In this document: in pieces, positions 12,970 through 27,300 of the stretch
Layout of the letters: every line of letters starts with the position of its first letter
Numbering within the stretch: position 1 is the stretch's first letter
Source: Cloeon dipterum
Lineage: Eukaryota; Arthropoda; Insecta; Ephemeroptera; Baetidae
NCBI RefSeq assembly: GCF_949628265.1
Contig: NC_088789.1
Coordinates: 11,524,886-11,588,885, forward strand
Direction of reading: 5' to 3'
Length of the DNA: 64,000 nucleotides
Notes under the pieces: model-generated
What the model was told of the DNA's origin: nothing
Databases searched by the model: none
What the model saw: the letters and a program-made list of their open reading frames with translations, nothing else
Program-made: the position numbers and the translations under genes

Positions 12970-13124
12970 TCCGCACTATCACTAATAAAATTTCGACAGC
13001 GCTTGTGGGCGCTAAAATGACAAACGGCGTGTGTGATTTGCAAAGGGCTGCCTGGTGCCGGCGCGGATATGCTCCCTTTTGTGGTGGTGCGCCGACTTTC
13101 TGCGAGTTCGCACTTGCAAAGCCA

Positions 13125-13134
13125 CCTTTTTATA
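13125..13134 (-). promoter_or_regulatory. TATA box of the CAPA gene
   Basis: On the minus strand TATAAAAAGG stands about 155 bases upstream of the CAPA start codon at 12969. A start of transcription 25-30 bases downstream would fall near 13095-13105 and give a 5' UTR of roughly 130 bases. Strong TATA boxes are common in neuropeptide genes. The start site itself is inferred. Confidence 0.65.
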
Positions 13135-13139
13135 CACTT

Positions 13140-15871
13140 GGGCAAGGGGCTGACGCACAGGGTTCGGCGCATCCGTGGGCGTGACAACCCTTCATACCAA
13201 TGGGCCCTAAACGCTGGCTGCAGCTCAAATTAGCCCCGCTACCGCCGCTGGCGATTTTCTCACACAATTACATGCAATTTTTGCTACTTGCGGGGCAAAT
13301 AATCTTTCGCTGCCTCAAAGACAGTGATAAATGGCGCTCTGTTGCGAGATTGCAAGGGAATTAACCAGGGGCTGGCGAGATTGGTTTTTAATTCCATTCG
13401 TGATCCGCCTTCTCAGAACAGACGTTTATTTCTAATTGCACTCCCTCCAGATTCTTTTGTTTAGAACTTGAATGTTTTTTCCATGCAATATATATATAGG
13501 CACTGCCTTAAAAAAATCTCGCGCTCTACGATTTGATAGTATTTTAAAACAAGCATATAATTGGAAAATCCGGCAAACACACGAATATTAAATTAAATAT
13601 TAAAATACATGCACAAGAAATTTAATTGAAGTGATTTCATAAGCTGATGCATCTAAAAGATTCTTTGATAAATCCATACCTACATTTTGCAACAAAATGT
13701 TATCATGACACTAAATTCCGTTATTACTTGAGCTATAATACCACGTTACCCATACTTTGATTGAACAATAATTAATAATGCAATATTTCATCTTGCAAAA
13801 GATCGTTTGATCAAAATTGTAGTAACTTTATATGCTTAACTACCATGCGCTGATGTGTATTTATTTCAACCAGATTACTACTATGCCACAGCACAATCTG
13901 ACCTGTTGCGTGCGCTCGCTTTTTGACGCGTGCGACGGTCAAAACCAACGCGATCCAGACGAGCTTAGCTTAATTGTTTATAGCAGCGAAAATGGATGAA
14001 ATTCGCCCCCACACGCGCTTTTTCATTTTATTAGCGCCGCACGCGATTCTCGTTTTGTCGGAGGTTCTAGAACATTTGTTATACCAAAGCAGCGTATATG
14101 GCATGTGCAAAGGCTCTGGAGCTTTCCTCTGTGTGCTTTGCTCTGTTACGCGCTGAAATTACAAATAATCCCATTAACGTTTTGATAGGCATGATTTATG
14201 TAATTCAGACGTGCTTTTTAATCAAGGGAGAAAACTGGCCTGCGCCGTGTTGATGAACGCAACACGCTCGCGGACAAATATAGTAGTTTGATCACGTATT
14301 GTGTATCTCTTCGCTTGCTTATTATTGCTCTGGAGCAGAGAATAAACTTTTATGTGCTGTTGTTAGCCGTGCAAAAGTAATGGGAAATCTATTTATTTGC
14401 TTCTTCCGTTGCTGTATGTCGTCCCACACACAGCGCTAGTCCAAGGTTGGTACATTTGGATTAACATTTTTCCTCGATAGCTATGAAAAACATTGTTCAA
14501 TGGCTCGACTCGGCCAAATCTGTGAGAATTTGAAACCAGTTAGAGTGGATAAAAGAAAACAATAATTCAAAGAGAAAAGTTTATTTTTCTTTTGCGCTTA
14601 CCTATTTCACAAATTAACTAAAAAACTCCAATACACTAGTTAGTATTCAATTACATACTAAACTGGTATAATATCCGTTTTATTCTAAGACCGCACTTTA
14701 AAAAATTAAAAATCAGTATGCATTGATTAACTTCGTAAAATTTAACATCAACACCAGAGGTTGGTTGTTCCATATGAAAGAAATGGATTCATCCCAAGCT
14801 GCAGCAGCCCACACTGATCTCTGCACAAATATGTTTGATTTTTGGCGTGGAATGATATGCAACCCGCGCTCTAAGAATGCTCTGCGGCACAGTTTCCAAG
14901 GCATACGTGTTTACGAGATTTTAATGTGCCTGTGACGTCTAGTTTGGAACTTTGCTTTTCAGAGAAAGGTTTTACTAAGTTGTTTGTCACGAACGATGCC
15001 CTTTCTCACTATGATTTTTATTACGTCTTGATATTAAATTAATTTTTGATGTTATGCGTGATTTTAAATTGAGAATAAACAAATATTATCCTCGTTATGC
15101 CTGAAACTTCCTCCTTTTATTGCTCCGGCAAGTTTCATCTGAGTTCTAACATTTCCAATAGACAAAAAAAATCTGTCTCTTGAAGCGTTATTTGCTCAAA
15201 AACTAACAACAATATAATTGTCTGGTGCTAGTTGTAGCATAGAAGGATAGTCCATAAATTGCTGAGTATCGTTAGGTCAAAATTGATAGGTTACGTCACG
15301 TACATTCATGTATCCAGCCCACCCACCACTCAGGTTAAAAAGCTAGACCTTACCCAAGATCCAAGATTCTCCTCTATCTCTTAACACCAATATAGAACAT
15401 AAAAAGCCTCAAATATTTGAAAAATGTAGAAATCTGTTTGAAAAGGAATCTGGTCACTTTGATTTTCCCAACCTCCTGCGTGAACCATAACTTAGTTTCC
15501 AAAGTACCACAGGCCAAAACAGCCAAAAATAGAAAATTCACTTCCTCAAATATGCCATAAAACTTAAATTTATTATAATGTTACTGTATTATTTTTAAAG
15601 AAATCTTAAAGGTTTTTGTATTATATCGAAAATTATATATTGCAGGATATTATTTAGCATTGTGAAATAATATTCCCAGCTTGAAACAATATTGATATTA
15701 CTTTAAGATTATTTAGTTTGCATGAAGTCGTGAGTGAATTTCAAGAGTCCGAAACTCTTGAATTATGAACTGCGGTCGCATTTCTGAGAGTGGCAAGTTT
15801 TTAATAAGAGAGATAATTATTATTCAGCACAAAGCTAATATTTGATACCTCCACGAGAAAAGAGATAAAAC
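13140..15871. other. Intergenic, no gene seen
   Basis: About 2.7 kb upstream of CAPA without a supportable exon. It presumably contains distal CAPA regulatory sequence. A short perfect hairpin (9-bp arms TTCAAGAGT/ACTCTTGAA, 5-base loop) lies at 15740-15762. Confidence 0.45.
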
Positions 15872-15889
15872 AATAATAATAATAATAAT
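15872..15889 (+). repeat. (AAT)n microsatellite
   Basis: Six AAT units in a row, directly at the left edge of the retrotransposon fragment that begins at about 15891. Confidence 0.8.
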
Positions 15890-15890
15890 T

Positions 15891-16680
15891 TTGGCCGGGG
15901 AACAAATGATGGCACCACGAGAGGTAAAAATGCTTGGACTCAGGTTCACGGAAAAACTCTCCTGGAAAAAACAAGGTGACTTTGTCATTGGAAAGCTGCA
16001 TTCAGCAACAACAATGGTCACGGCGCTACGGAAAATTGTGGATTTTAAACAAGTGCTAAACGTTTACTATGCCTTTGCCTACTCTCATATGCAATATGCC
16101 ATCGTGTTCTGGGCATCCTGTGATAAAGTTCGAGACGAAGTATTCACGGTACAAAAACGACTAATAAGAGCAATGGCAGGAATTCGCTACTGGAGATCGC
16201 AGACCCTACTAGAATCCGCAAGACCATGGTTTGAAAAATTCAACCTTCTTCCTCTCTTCTCCCTATATCTGATGGAGTGCTGCAAATTCGTTCGACGCCA
16301 CCCTCATTATTTCCAGCAAGTCAAAGAGATACACAACTATAATACCCGCTCCAGAAATTTGTACTACGTTCCCGCACAAGTATCATCAGCGGCGGAGCGA
16401 AATCCTGAAGTGTATATGCTAAACTTGTATAATCGGATTCCGGTGGCGATTCGTAATGTGGAACAGCAAGAAGAGTTCGAAAAAAAGCTCAAATCATTTG
16501 TGTACCGGAACAAATTTTACAATATGAATGAATTTCAAAACTTTAAAGGTGATTATATTTAGTGTTATGTGATCTATATGTTTGTACTTGTTTTGACATG
16601 TTTGCAAATGTTCGAACAGCAATAGAGGTAACTACAACGTTGTATCGAAAATATACGCAAATAAATACAATTCCAATTTA
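15891..16680 (+). mobile_element. 5'-truncated non-LTR retrotransposon, end of the reverse transcriptase
   Basis: An open frame at 15891-16562 encodes 223 residues that read as the C-terminal end of a LINE reverse transcriptase of the Jockey/CR1-like group. It shows the LGL-F--KLSWK segment, the SHMQYAIVFWASC motif, a VQKRLIRAMAG helix, an HNYNTRSR segment and a terminal KKLKSFVYRNKFYNM region. The endonuclease and the polymerase core with the F/YADD catalytic motif are missing, so it cannot move by itself. It is followed by an AT-rich tail to about 16680 with AAATAAATAC. The frame is undamaged, so the insertion may be fairly young or the 3' part of a longer copy. Assignment to an exact clade is not possible by eye. 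Confidence 0.75.
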
Positions 16681-17359
16681 TTGTTTTTAACAAAGACATT
16701 TATGCTTCACAAACCCTTGCTACGAGAGAGCAACGCTAGACAGGTATAATCTAGGTAATCAACCCAAAGTGTCCAAAAGCAATTATGTGCTGTATAGCGT
16801 AGCACGTCACTTACAGGGACGGCAATGCTCTCTTTGCTTGATCCTTCTTCGGCCTAATATAGACTTATGTGCGTCACAAGGCTGCAGCACTAGCTCACAT
16901 CAATTGACTTGATGAGATGACCAGGTGGAAAATTTATGCAAACGACATTCCCAGTAGCTTTGGGAGCTTATTAGTTTGAGCCAGGAGCGACGAGGATATT
17001 AATCGCGACGAAATGTTGAATTGCCGGAGGAGGAGTAAATTGTTTTGTTAGTGCAGGTATAAAGGTTAATTTAATTATTTTCTAAAAAGAATCTCCTGTT
17101 TAAGGAGATAAAACATGGAGCAAAAGAAATAGCTTGAAGTTTGTCCGTTAAATCTGTTTTGTGTTTTATTTTCTTGTTTGCTTAAAATATTACCGCATCT
17201 TGCAAAACTTATAAAAACGCCGTGACATGACTAAATCCCTCAAATCTAAGCGGAATTGACAAAGGATGGGTGGCTTATTTGAATACAAATTTGAAAAGGA
17301 AAAATAAAATTCACTCGTTTCTCCTTCAATACAGCGGCTGTTTTGGTCCTGCAGGCACT
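16681..17359. other. Intergenic, no gene seen
   Basis: AT-rich spacer between the retrotransposon fragment and the family A repeat at 17360. I see nothing supportable in it. Confidence 0.4.
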
Positions 17360-17850
17360 CTTATATTTAGAGCCATGCTCAGCATTTCTCGTGGGCTATG
17401 AGCTCACGGTCCCATTAACACGGCCGAGCGGATAACATGGGGCCTGAGTGGCCGCAGAGGAGCTTGGGCACAATGTGGTCATCTTTTCGCCTCCCCACAC
17501 CTAGGTATTTTTATTGAAACGCCGGACATTTGTCCCTAAAGTTGCGAAAACCAGCAAGTGGCGAGTCCTCTCAGCCAGTTGAGCTATTTGAGCATTTGGA
17601 TTCCCTTAGCTAACCACCTTTTGCCATCCCGTAACATTGGGCAGCCAGTATTAGATCCCTGAAATCCTTATATCGAACGGCACGTGACAAAGTCGAATCA
17701 ACTTTTTGTTTCGCGCGTTCAAGCAGATCCTGCTTGTCATTTTATGCCTTTGCCATGATTATATTTTTCTGTCTTTAATCACAACAATAATAGCTCACAT
17801 TGCTTTGACACTCCCGAAAATGTCTTAGTTACAATGCGAGCCAACGGGCC
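17360..17850 (+). repeat. Interspersed repeat family A, forward copy
   Basis: This copy begins with GGGCTATGAGCTCACGGTCC near 17392, continues through GTGGCCGCAGAGGAGCTTGG and CAGCAAGTGGCGAGTC, and ends with CATTGCTTTGACACTCCCG and ACAATGCGAGCC near 17841. The same words recur in inverse orientation at 20785-21335 and partly at 8395-8725 and 54340-54405. There is no long open frame, so it is a non-autonomous element. Its class is unknown. Confidence 0.8.
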
Positions 17851-20784
17851 ACTATGGTTTGTTGTTTATTTTCTCTCAATTCTAAGAAATATTGAAAACT
17901 AATAATGTTATTACCCTTATTTTAACTTGAAATAGAAAGCGCAGCGAAGAATAATTCACTAACAAATCGTATCTATCTTGGATTGGTGCTATTTTTAGCT
18001 GCTATTGAGTGCAAAGTGCGGGCCCAAAAAATTCCAAGAGTGTTGTTCGCGTCTCCATATAGCAGGGCAGCAGTGCAAACTGAATAATTCGTATTTTCCA
18101 TTGAAACGGTAAGTTCGACATTTGCACCTTTGTTGAGCTTGTATCACGATTAAAAAACGATTTAACTACTTTATATAAATTATGTTCTTGTTGAATCGAT
18201 GTTAAAATTACAATTTTACCCTCAAGGGAATTTTGGAATAAGCCTCTAGGCCGGAAACATGAATGAATACATTCTGACCACAGAGGCACAGAGTCTGGAA
18301 CAGCTGCACACGACTTACAAACTTTTAATAGTTTAACGAAATAACGTATCTTATCTATGGTGTGGTGAAAGTCTATTCTTGTTTTTCACCACTATAGGTC
18401 CACACAAATAAAATTTGTGTGAACCTTGCTATTTTGCCGCGCTTGACACGACTGTGGCATTCAATTCAAGTATGTAGTACAACAGTTAAGAACTAGATGG
18501 CTCTTTCAATCTGCGGGTGCTGGCGTTGCGAACACAATGCTATTAACTTGAGCTTGTTAATGTTGCATTATTATGAGAGGCATGAAAATATGAGAGATAA
18601 TTTATTTATTTCGGTAGTCAAAAAGAGGTAGAGGTAAAATCAAATAATGATTTTGATCAGTGATTGTTTATTTAGAGTTTTGACTAGCGTTGTTACTGCG
18701 TCCTGTTTCTCCGTTGACTGCCATTGCCAGCAATAATATTACCTCCCCTTGAAATTCCTAAAATTGGCGAGAGGAGAGCTTGCTCTCTGCCAATGAGAAT
18801 TTTTATATCGATGTCAATACAATGATTATTTAAAAATTTTAAGCGCTTTTTGTTGCTGTGCAAGTGCTGTTGAATTGCTGAATTTTTAGGCCAAAATTTG
18901 CTAGAGAGAATAATTTTAAATCACTGATGGGCCAAACATTTCGGTATTTAATTGTTTCTTCTGTTATTCTTATTAAATGATTAAAACCCAAAAGAAGACC
19001 TCCTTACAATTAATTTTCATATAATAATATTGAAGCACATGAACAAATAAGGGTTGATTTCGCTGTCGGTGTCCAAGAGAATAAAGTATGAATAATGACG
19101 GTGGAGGCAAATTCCTCAGTAGAAAATATTAAAATATCTGCAGGAAATCATTTGAAGAAAATATTGTTCACTGGAGTACGCGGAGTAAGCCAAAAGTCAG
19201 CATAACCCACTACTGACAATGAGCGGGGGCAGCTCTTGGATGAATTTCCCATTCCGAAATTCACTTTTCATCATCGATACAAGCGACGATCAACTAATTA
19301 TACCGAAACAATTCTTCAGTAGGGGAAACAGCTCTTTAGAGATGGCGCACTGGAGAGAATAAAAACACTTCGTAACGTTAGTTCTTGTGTGAGTCACAGC
19401 AGTGTGTTCGAGAGAGTTACGCCCCTTGCGCGGGATTCTGGTTTGGTTGTCTTATGGAGGGCACTAATGTTGGAAGGGATACGGAACATCTCCTTCCCGA
19501 AGTTCCAGATCCCCTGGTATGAAACCTGGAGATTCCCATTGCTCCCGTGTCAAACTAAAAAATCCAAGGATGGAAATTAAATCGTTTAATACCTTCAAAG
19601 ATTTTGTCTGAGCCATTTGCATTGCAATAACAAATTGCTAAAAGTTTTGCTTTGAAGGGTATCCAGCAAGATTGGTAGCGCCATCTATGAAAGCATGATC
19701 ATTTCAATTTCGAGCCTCTGAGGGCTCTGAGTAATGTTGTCAGCGTCCGTGTCCTTTGGTGTTTAGGGGGAAGGGCGAGTAAAGTACGGAGGGGAACTGG
19801 AGAACTGAATTGTAGAGACTCAGTGCGTCTGAAACTAGTGATGTTGTCACGTTCTGCGGGGTGCGAAGAATGAAACAAAAACATTAGCATTTCGCAGGGT
19901 GAGCGAGCCCGGAGTCGATCGACCCTGCGTTCAGTTTCGCCGGGCCGCACGCTCTCCATTATCGGACGACTCTTCGCGGCCATTAATCGTCATTATTTGA
20001 GGTGAAAGTTACTGTGTTTACGCCGTTAAACAAGATGGCAGAGCTAGAGCTCTGACAGACTGGCTGGTTTTCACGGATGTTGACACTATGAAAAGAGGCT
20101 CCTGCGTGGCATTCGAGCACACCGAGAGGTTTGTACTGCAACAATCTAAATCAGACGTTTACCCTCGCCCTGTTGATCGCTACGATCGCATCCCTTCGAC
20201 AGCCCGGGAGGCCTCCCTACCATTACATACTGCCATCGCGACGCGACCAGCGCGCTCAGAAATGCTCGATGACTAACGCGTTTGTGTACCCTTCAAAAGC
20301 ACCTTTCACCCTTTTCCCTCATCCCGCATAGATGCAACAGTTTTTTACCCTTGTAGAGGAATATACCTGAGCCAGACGTCCCCTAAAAAGAGGCGCAGTA
20401 CAGACAATGTGCTATATTTTGTGGCTTATCGGCTCATTTTCGTGGCCTTCGACGTAGATAGCTTTCCTCGTGCTATTTTCACATTCGACGTTGCTAGTGG
20501 CCGTGGGGCCTTGTTTCAATTTAAATTTCTTATACATGGCATTAAAATAAAAAGCCAAAATCTATTCAACAGACGTGGGTGGGATTTAAAATTTTAAATA
20601 TGATGCGCACACTTCACGAGAAAGTATCATATTTTAATCTAATACACAACTTCTATAAACTTTAAACTAACAAAAGCAGTATATTTACGACAGCTTCAAA
20701 TGTGAGCACCACTTTCTCATTTCTCACTGCATTTTCAGCAACCTTCCCGATATTAATTTAAAATTTGTACCGCATCCCCAGAAG
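17851..20784. other. Intergenic, no gene seen
   Basis: No exon could be supported. The part at about 19700-20330 is richer in GC and CpG than its surroundings and could be regulatory or repeat-derived. No splice-consistent coding series emerged on either strand. Confidence 0.4.
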
Positions 20785-21335
20785 TGAAGGCATTCTCAGG
20801 AGTGTCAAAGCAGTGGGAGATATATTATTTAAATAGTTCGAGGATCTAAAATCTGACTGACAAATGTGTGGTGAATCGAAAAATCATAAAGTGGCTTATG
20901 AACAATTGAATGGACTCTTGACGACTGCACTGCATTAAATTATTGCGTGTAATTTGCACAGTATGAATGTAATATAATTATTCTGCCTTGTGCAGCAGAA
21001 CAAGCACCAGCCAATGAGTCTCCGGAATTGTCTGGACTTCTTTAGTTTCCACAAATAAATCTTTTCTTTGAGAAAAATATCAGAGATGACAAAAGGTGGT
21101 TATTTCAGTGGCCTTAAATGCTCAAATAGCTCAACGGGCCGACAATGAGAGGCGCACCGGCGCCGACTCGCCACTTGCTGATTTTCGCACCTTTCCAGTG
21201 GCTTAAGGGACAAAATGTCTGGCGTGTTCATAAAGAGGCCTCAGCACGGGAAGGCGAAAAGATGGCCACATTGGGCCCAAGCTCCTCTGCGGCCACTCCA
21301 GCCCCATGTCGGCGGTGCTATAGCCGACGGGATGT
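20785..21335 (-). repeat. Interspersed repeat family A, reverse copy
   Basis: The reverse complement of this stretch matches the copy at 17360-17850: GTGGCCGCAGAGGAGCTTGG, an AATGTGG-CATCTTTTCGCC segment, CAGCAAGTGGCGAGTC, GAGCTATTTGAGCATTT and CTGCTTTGACACTCC in the same order. It carries a longer, unrelated or diverged middle at about 20830-21080. Confidence 0.8.
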
Positions 21336-24300
21336 GCTGTGCATAGGCTAAAAAATAAGTCGAAAATTTCAAAATATCATTATTACATTAATATTTATTC
21401 GACACGTTTTAATGGTCGCAGACGCCCTAATTACTTAGAATAAAAATGAGAAATCAGCTAAGTAATTATACAAAACTACACGTCCATTGAATATACATAT
21501 ATATAAATATAAAGAAAAGCTCACGAGATAATTATATAAGGAGGAAAACGAGCAGAAGAGGTGTGTGTATGTGGGTGTCTGGTGTCTCTCAATCAGTGCC
21601 TTGTAATTTTTCCAAAGCACACTATCACATTGCTTAAAAATCGAGCAATACTTGCATGACCACATTTGATGGGTCAGAATCTACAATAATCAACGATTCA
21701 TTCAGTATAATTATCCTCTTTCAATAGGATTATGTAATGCACGGCCACAATATTGACAGAAAACATTCTAATGCGACCGCTTCTTAAAAGGCAACCTGTT
21801 TGCGCACTTACAAATGATGTTATATATGATCATTTAAATAATGCTCTTAATAAATTCTTCAAAATCAAACTCCTAAGCATTGCACTTCTTAAGTGGAACC
21901 CTGTATCAATTTTCTTCACTAGAAAGTGCATGAGCTATTGTTGAAGATGAAATTTGGACACCGAATTTCTAAATTTATTGAATCCCTCTCACTTCTAATA
22001 ATATGTAATAAAAATATTTGAAGGACACTCTAGGAGCCAATATGAACACAACCTTAAAAGCTCGTTGACTAATATCCTTCTCATAGAACGGTCTTATTAT
22101 TTCCATGCATTCAAATTTGCCTGGATTTGGAACGTTTGCATAATATGTTATGTTCCATGTGAAAATTAAAATTGACGCTTTTTTCTTAACGCCTGGAATT
22201 GAGGATCAATTCAAGAGCACCGAAAACGAAAATACAGCCTTGATAGTATTACATACAAATAACTATCTGATATTTTTATTTGTCAGATTTTGGCCTGTTC
22301 ACAAGTAAATTTCGAGAATGGTCTGTCTCCTTGGTCTGGGCGATCTACCGATATGAAACCGTTAATTATTTGTAGACGTTGATGCCTGTGGGATTATCAA
22401 ACGTGTCCTTCTTATCGTGGTGTTCACTCACAATCAGTCTGACGCCGGTTTAATTGAAAGCAAAGCGATAAGGGCTTGAAATTATTACCGCTGAGTGAGT
22501 GCTTATCTGCGAAATCGTTTATTTCACGGTCAAACTGGGGTCACTTGGCGTTCAGAGTCAATATTGATACGCGAATTCTTGGTAGTGCTGTTTATTTTCC
22601 CGCCGCTAATTGCAGCGTGAACTCGCACGTTCAGCTCTGAATGCACTTTTCGCAATGCGAACGAGCGAATTTGGTGCAGTGAGAGCAGTCGAGAAAGCTC
22701 GCACTGGCGTAAGTGCATGCACATTGCGATCAAAGTACGCATACGCGAGTCGCTTGCAGAAACATTGAGACTAACTGCGATGATGATTGAATGATCATCG
22801 CTAATAATTTTGCAACTAAGCACGAGCAAGCGAGGAGAGATGTTCGATTGATTGTGTTGCTTCACTTGAATCCGTGAAATTCAAGCTCTAAAAGAGAAAC
22901 TTTTAATTTCACTTACCGCCTACTTACAATTTTACTCAATAAATGCTTGCATTTTTTTATTTAACAGAGTATGCCAAAATACTGGTTTTCAATTATCTCA
23001 TTTCATTTCTTCGTTTTGATCCATTTTTGACAGGCTACTGACCCCTTAAGATCACAGTTGCATCTTGAATCGGAAATTCAAATTTTCATCAGTATGCTGT
23101 CTCCTCAGAATGCAAGTTTCTAGTATAGTCACCGAATGACGCAATATAAATAAATTATTTCGAAATGGATCATTAAGTCTATTTAAGCATTTTCAAGAAC
23201 CATGGTGCAAGACAGTAAAGCATGTTTTTGGCCGATTTTAATCATGAACAGTATTTTTATATTATTTCCTTCTTGAAATATTTTTCTGTTTCGACCATTT
23301 ATAAAACGTTCAGTAACAAAGCATTTTCATGCTTGATTAAAAAAAACAATGCAGAAGTTTGAATTATCTGTCATAGTGAAATCACGTTGCGCACTGGGAA
23401 AGCCCGAGAATATTCTAGAGGAATCAGCTTTTTGCCGCTTTTCGTTCCGCAGGTACACACACTGCACTCGCACTCTGCTGTGCGAAACACGCGCGCCAAT
23501 TTTCAATTCGTCCCGTTGATTTTGGAAATTGTGCCACCGAGCGCCGGCTGGCTGGCTTGCTACGTTGTGCCAAGTGGCCATGTGGACCACTTCGCCCGAA
23601 CAAAGCAGCGTAGTAACGGCACTCGCTGCGTGATTACCACTCGCTCCTCTCATTTGAGCTCGTTGCAGAACGCAACAATCGAACGCCTGCACCGATATAC
23701 CCGACTGCTTCGTGGGGCTGCAATCGAATTCACGCACGCAAATCTGCTCAATTCTAGCTAGGAACGGAAAACGGCTGCCGCGACGAGTGCTTCTTTGACT
23801 TCTGTCCCGTAGCATACTTTGCTGATGCTAAAAACGAGAGAGCCTCCATCTCTTTGTTGCGGTGTTTCCATTTCACTAATTCGCATTTTTTCATTTTTTT
23901 GCTAACACGTGTTAAAAATCTATTGTGTGGGTGAATCCTCTTTGGTGAGGAAGGAGAGCATGGACGAAGTGGGCCTCCATTGGTAACAAAGGGGCCTCTG
24001 CAGCCCAGTATGGAGGCTGAGCTTCCTATGCCTGCTCCTGTGCTTGCCCGGTCTCACAATCAGTAAGCCACGAAGCCCAAAGCCACTTCAGTCTCTCCCG
24101 CGTCCTACCACCCACGCCGGGTCCTTCCTCGTACTCTACCTGGTACTCCTTGATTTACTCACGCTATAATTCCTGTTTTATTCCTAGCTCCTAATCCTCT
24201 AGTCCTCTCTTTCGTAAAATATTATAATAGGTACGCTTCGCAATAATATGGGGATCTTATGAACAATAACAACCACGTCTTCACTTCAACACCACTCCTC

Positions 24301-27300
24301 ATAGAATCAGCTCAAACGGCTGTCTCTTGGTTCTATAGTAAGGAGAGTAATATCTACAAGCTCGGGGGTGGGGCGCGGCTATCCAACAGATCGCAACAGT
24401 AGCATTAATTTTAAGTCAAAAATTAGCTTTAATATTCTACTTGAAAATAGCCTTATGCGGAGCAGAAATCCCCTTAAGAGCACATATCATTGTAAAAGCT
24501 TTTTTATTTTGTGTTTAGGGTGTTTATAGCCGTCTAGACTATTAAATGAGGGGAATTGCACGTACGTTTCTTTAGGTTACAATCATGAAACAAATGAAGG
24601 TCATTGTGAACCATACTTAAGATAGAAACCACGCAAAATATACTGGATTTGACAAATCACTGCGTATTTTGGCGGCTAAAATTTCCATTTTTCCTGCCTA
24701 ACATATCGTAAGCTGGAAATATTGTCAGTGATGGGCTGCCATCACGCAGCAGTTGTCACCGAGTGTGTAGAGGACAGAGGACGTTGGCTCGCGCTGTGAC
24801 TCATTAACAATGTAGTAGTCCCTCTGAAAGAACAATAATAATTCCAGCGGCGCGATTTTTTGCCGTCTCGCCAGGCGGTACACGGGCCATAACTTATGTC
24901 AGCAGGCAATTTGTCTCTGGTGGCACCCGCAGCTGCCTAACAAACAATTCGCTATTCGCTTGCTTGCAAAGGTCTTTGATACCGACACATGTGTTCGGAA
25001 TTAGAGCGTTTATCGTTTATCAGATTAGAAGCCCAGCCCAAGAGACGGAAAAGCCTTCATTTCATTTAGGTACCATATGTGGCGCAGACAGGCACTATAA
25101 GTGACTGAAGACACAGTCAAAGATGCCGACATTCTGTTAGAAACGTAAACAGAACCAAACTGAAACACACTGAATGCTGCAAGCCTGTCCCATATAAAAA
25201 TGCTATCATGATTTTCCAGATCTAACCTCTTTTATATATGTACATTAAATAAGAAATTTCACACTGCATCTTAAAATGTTGTGGATAAAGCTTTAAATAT
25301 GCCTATATAGCTTCAAAACTGGGGTCGTTAATTCATAATTCATTTCTAATTTTCAGTTTGTGTTTCTATTTCAAAATATTTTCTATCTAGTTTCAAAAAA
25401 TTATTTTTCAATCAGGTGTCTTGAGGCGATTCATAGAGAATAAGTTAGCACACAATACAAAATAAAAAACCATCGCCAGGATACTTCGTCCATGTTAAGC
25501 AATTATTCCTTCTTGTCTGCGGCGCACGAAAGAGCTTTTATATCTCCATTTTACAGCCATACGTGCAAAATTTCAGGCAGACCATAATTTTCGCTCGGTT
25601 GAAGCGCAGCTCTGGGCTGAACGAACTATCTCTAACACCAACTGCGCATGCCGGTGCCAAATAATAGCGCCTTAGCCGCCGGTTTATGTTCCTTTTCTGA
25701 TGAAATAAATAATGGCACTGCACCGCTGAACTGAGGAAGTTGCCTTAAAACATGGCCCTGTGCTCAAAACGCGAGCGTTCGAATTGTTATATCACATCAG
25801 CAACGTCGTGCCCGAATATTAATGCCGGTTTTTATGGCCGTCGTTAACTGTTTGTCGGTAGAAAGAAGGGAGCCTCGGGTAATGATTGATTGCATAATTT
25901 TAATCAGACAAAATACTTGCCGAAATTTTAATAAAGAAACGTTGTGAAAAATGCTAATTTTTACTTTCAACTTGGCATTTTAATTAGGAATGCCATAGAG
26001 GCAATATAATATTATTTTAAAACTGCTTTTAGTTGCAATTCATTGGTTAATTTTTACTTTTACTGTGTTTCTTCAGTTCTTTCATAAATTGAACTATGGT
26101 CAATGAAACCTCCTCTTTGACCATATTGACTCAATTGATGGTTGTTAAGAGTAAATCCCTTGTTTCTTCACAAAACGGTTGTGTCGGCTTTACGGGAACT
26201 CCACTTGTCGCAATCATGACTTTCGCAATCAAATCTCCCGTTTAGAAAAAGCATCGTCAAACACTCGAAACGGCCAAAACAGTGAGCAAACAAAAACCGA
26301 CCCCCCTCAAAGATTCGTTGGCACCGAGGAAGACTCTAAAGACGCCTGGCTTGGCTAGCCATAACCAAAATGAGCCAGTTTTTCCTCACGCTCCCTCCAG
26401 GCTCGTGTGTGTGTATTATTTTTACCCTTGATGGAATATAAAGGACGTAAAAAGCATAGCGATGCTGTTGCCTGGCTTCTCGCGGCCAGGCACGCAAGAG
26501 ACTCTCGATTTTGAAGCAAGAGGCTTCTCCTTTCCTTTCGCCCGTGCGAGTCTGCGTTCGACGTGGCGGCGCAGCTGTCAGATTTTAATCACGCCGCAAA
26601 TCAAATTACCTTGCTCTCCGCAACTTCGCCAAACGAACGAACGAGTGAGCAAGCAAGCGCTGTTCTCTTGTTGTGATTATTGATCAAATGGCACGCATGA
26701 TTTGATTGCGTCGAAGCAGCGAAAGGTGCTCTCTGACCTTTTTCAACGGGTAATCGTATTATTCTTCCCGCTGCAGCTTGATTGTGGCTGCTGTCTATTT
26801 TTAGGCCTAAGCTGATTGTGAAAATTTGAGTTTGATTGAAATAGGCAGGACTAAATGGATAGTGGAAATCTACTAATTGCATGATGTGCATGGGAGTTGG
26901 TGACTCTGATGCAACCAAACCGTTTACTATTTGTATTAATCGCTTCTTGCACAAATAGAGCAAATGGCAATTTAATTAAGAAATCCATGAGAATTCAAGG
27001 CGTATATTATAATGTGTACATAACAAGGCGTTTTTGCTTAAGTGTATTGAAAGGAGAGACCAGGAAACGGCATTCCTGTTAGCCTGATTGCTGGAATGTT
27101 GAACTCCTTTGTTGGTCACATGATACTTTGGAATAAGTAGTAGCAGAGCCAACAAAGGTATAAAATGCAACAAATAGCCCTACAGTTAGTGCAAAAATCA
27201 ATGTTGGTTATTAGTGTTAATTCAACAAATTCATCCCATGACTTTTTCCCTCGAGTAAAAATTTCCTCTCGAGTTATTTTTCAATTTTGTTAGATGAAGT

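Noticed and set aside
23959..24160. GC-rich stretch with short frames, suspected retroelement remnant
   Set aside because: Stops occur in every frame within about 30 codons, and I could not match it to a known element or to another copy in the window.
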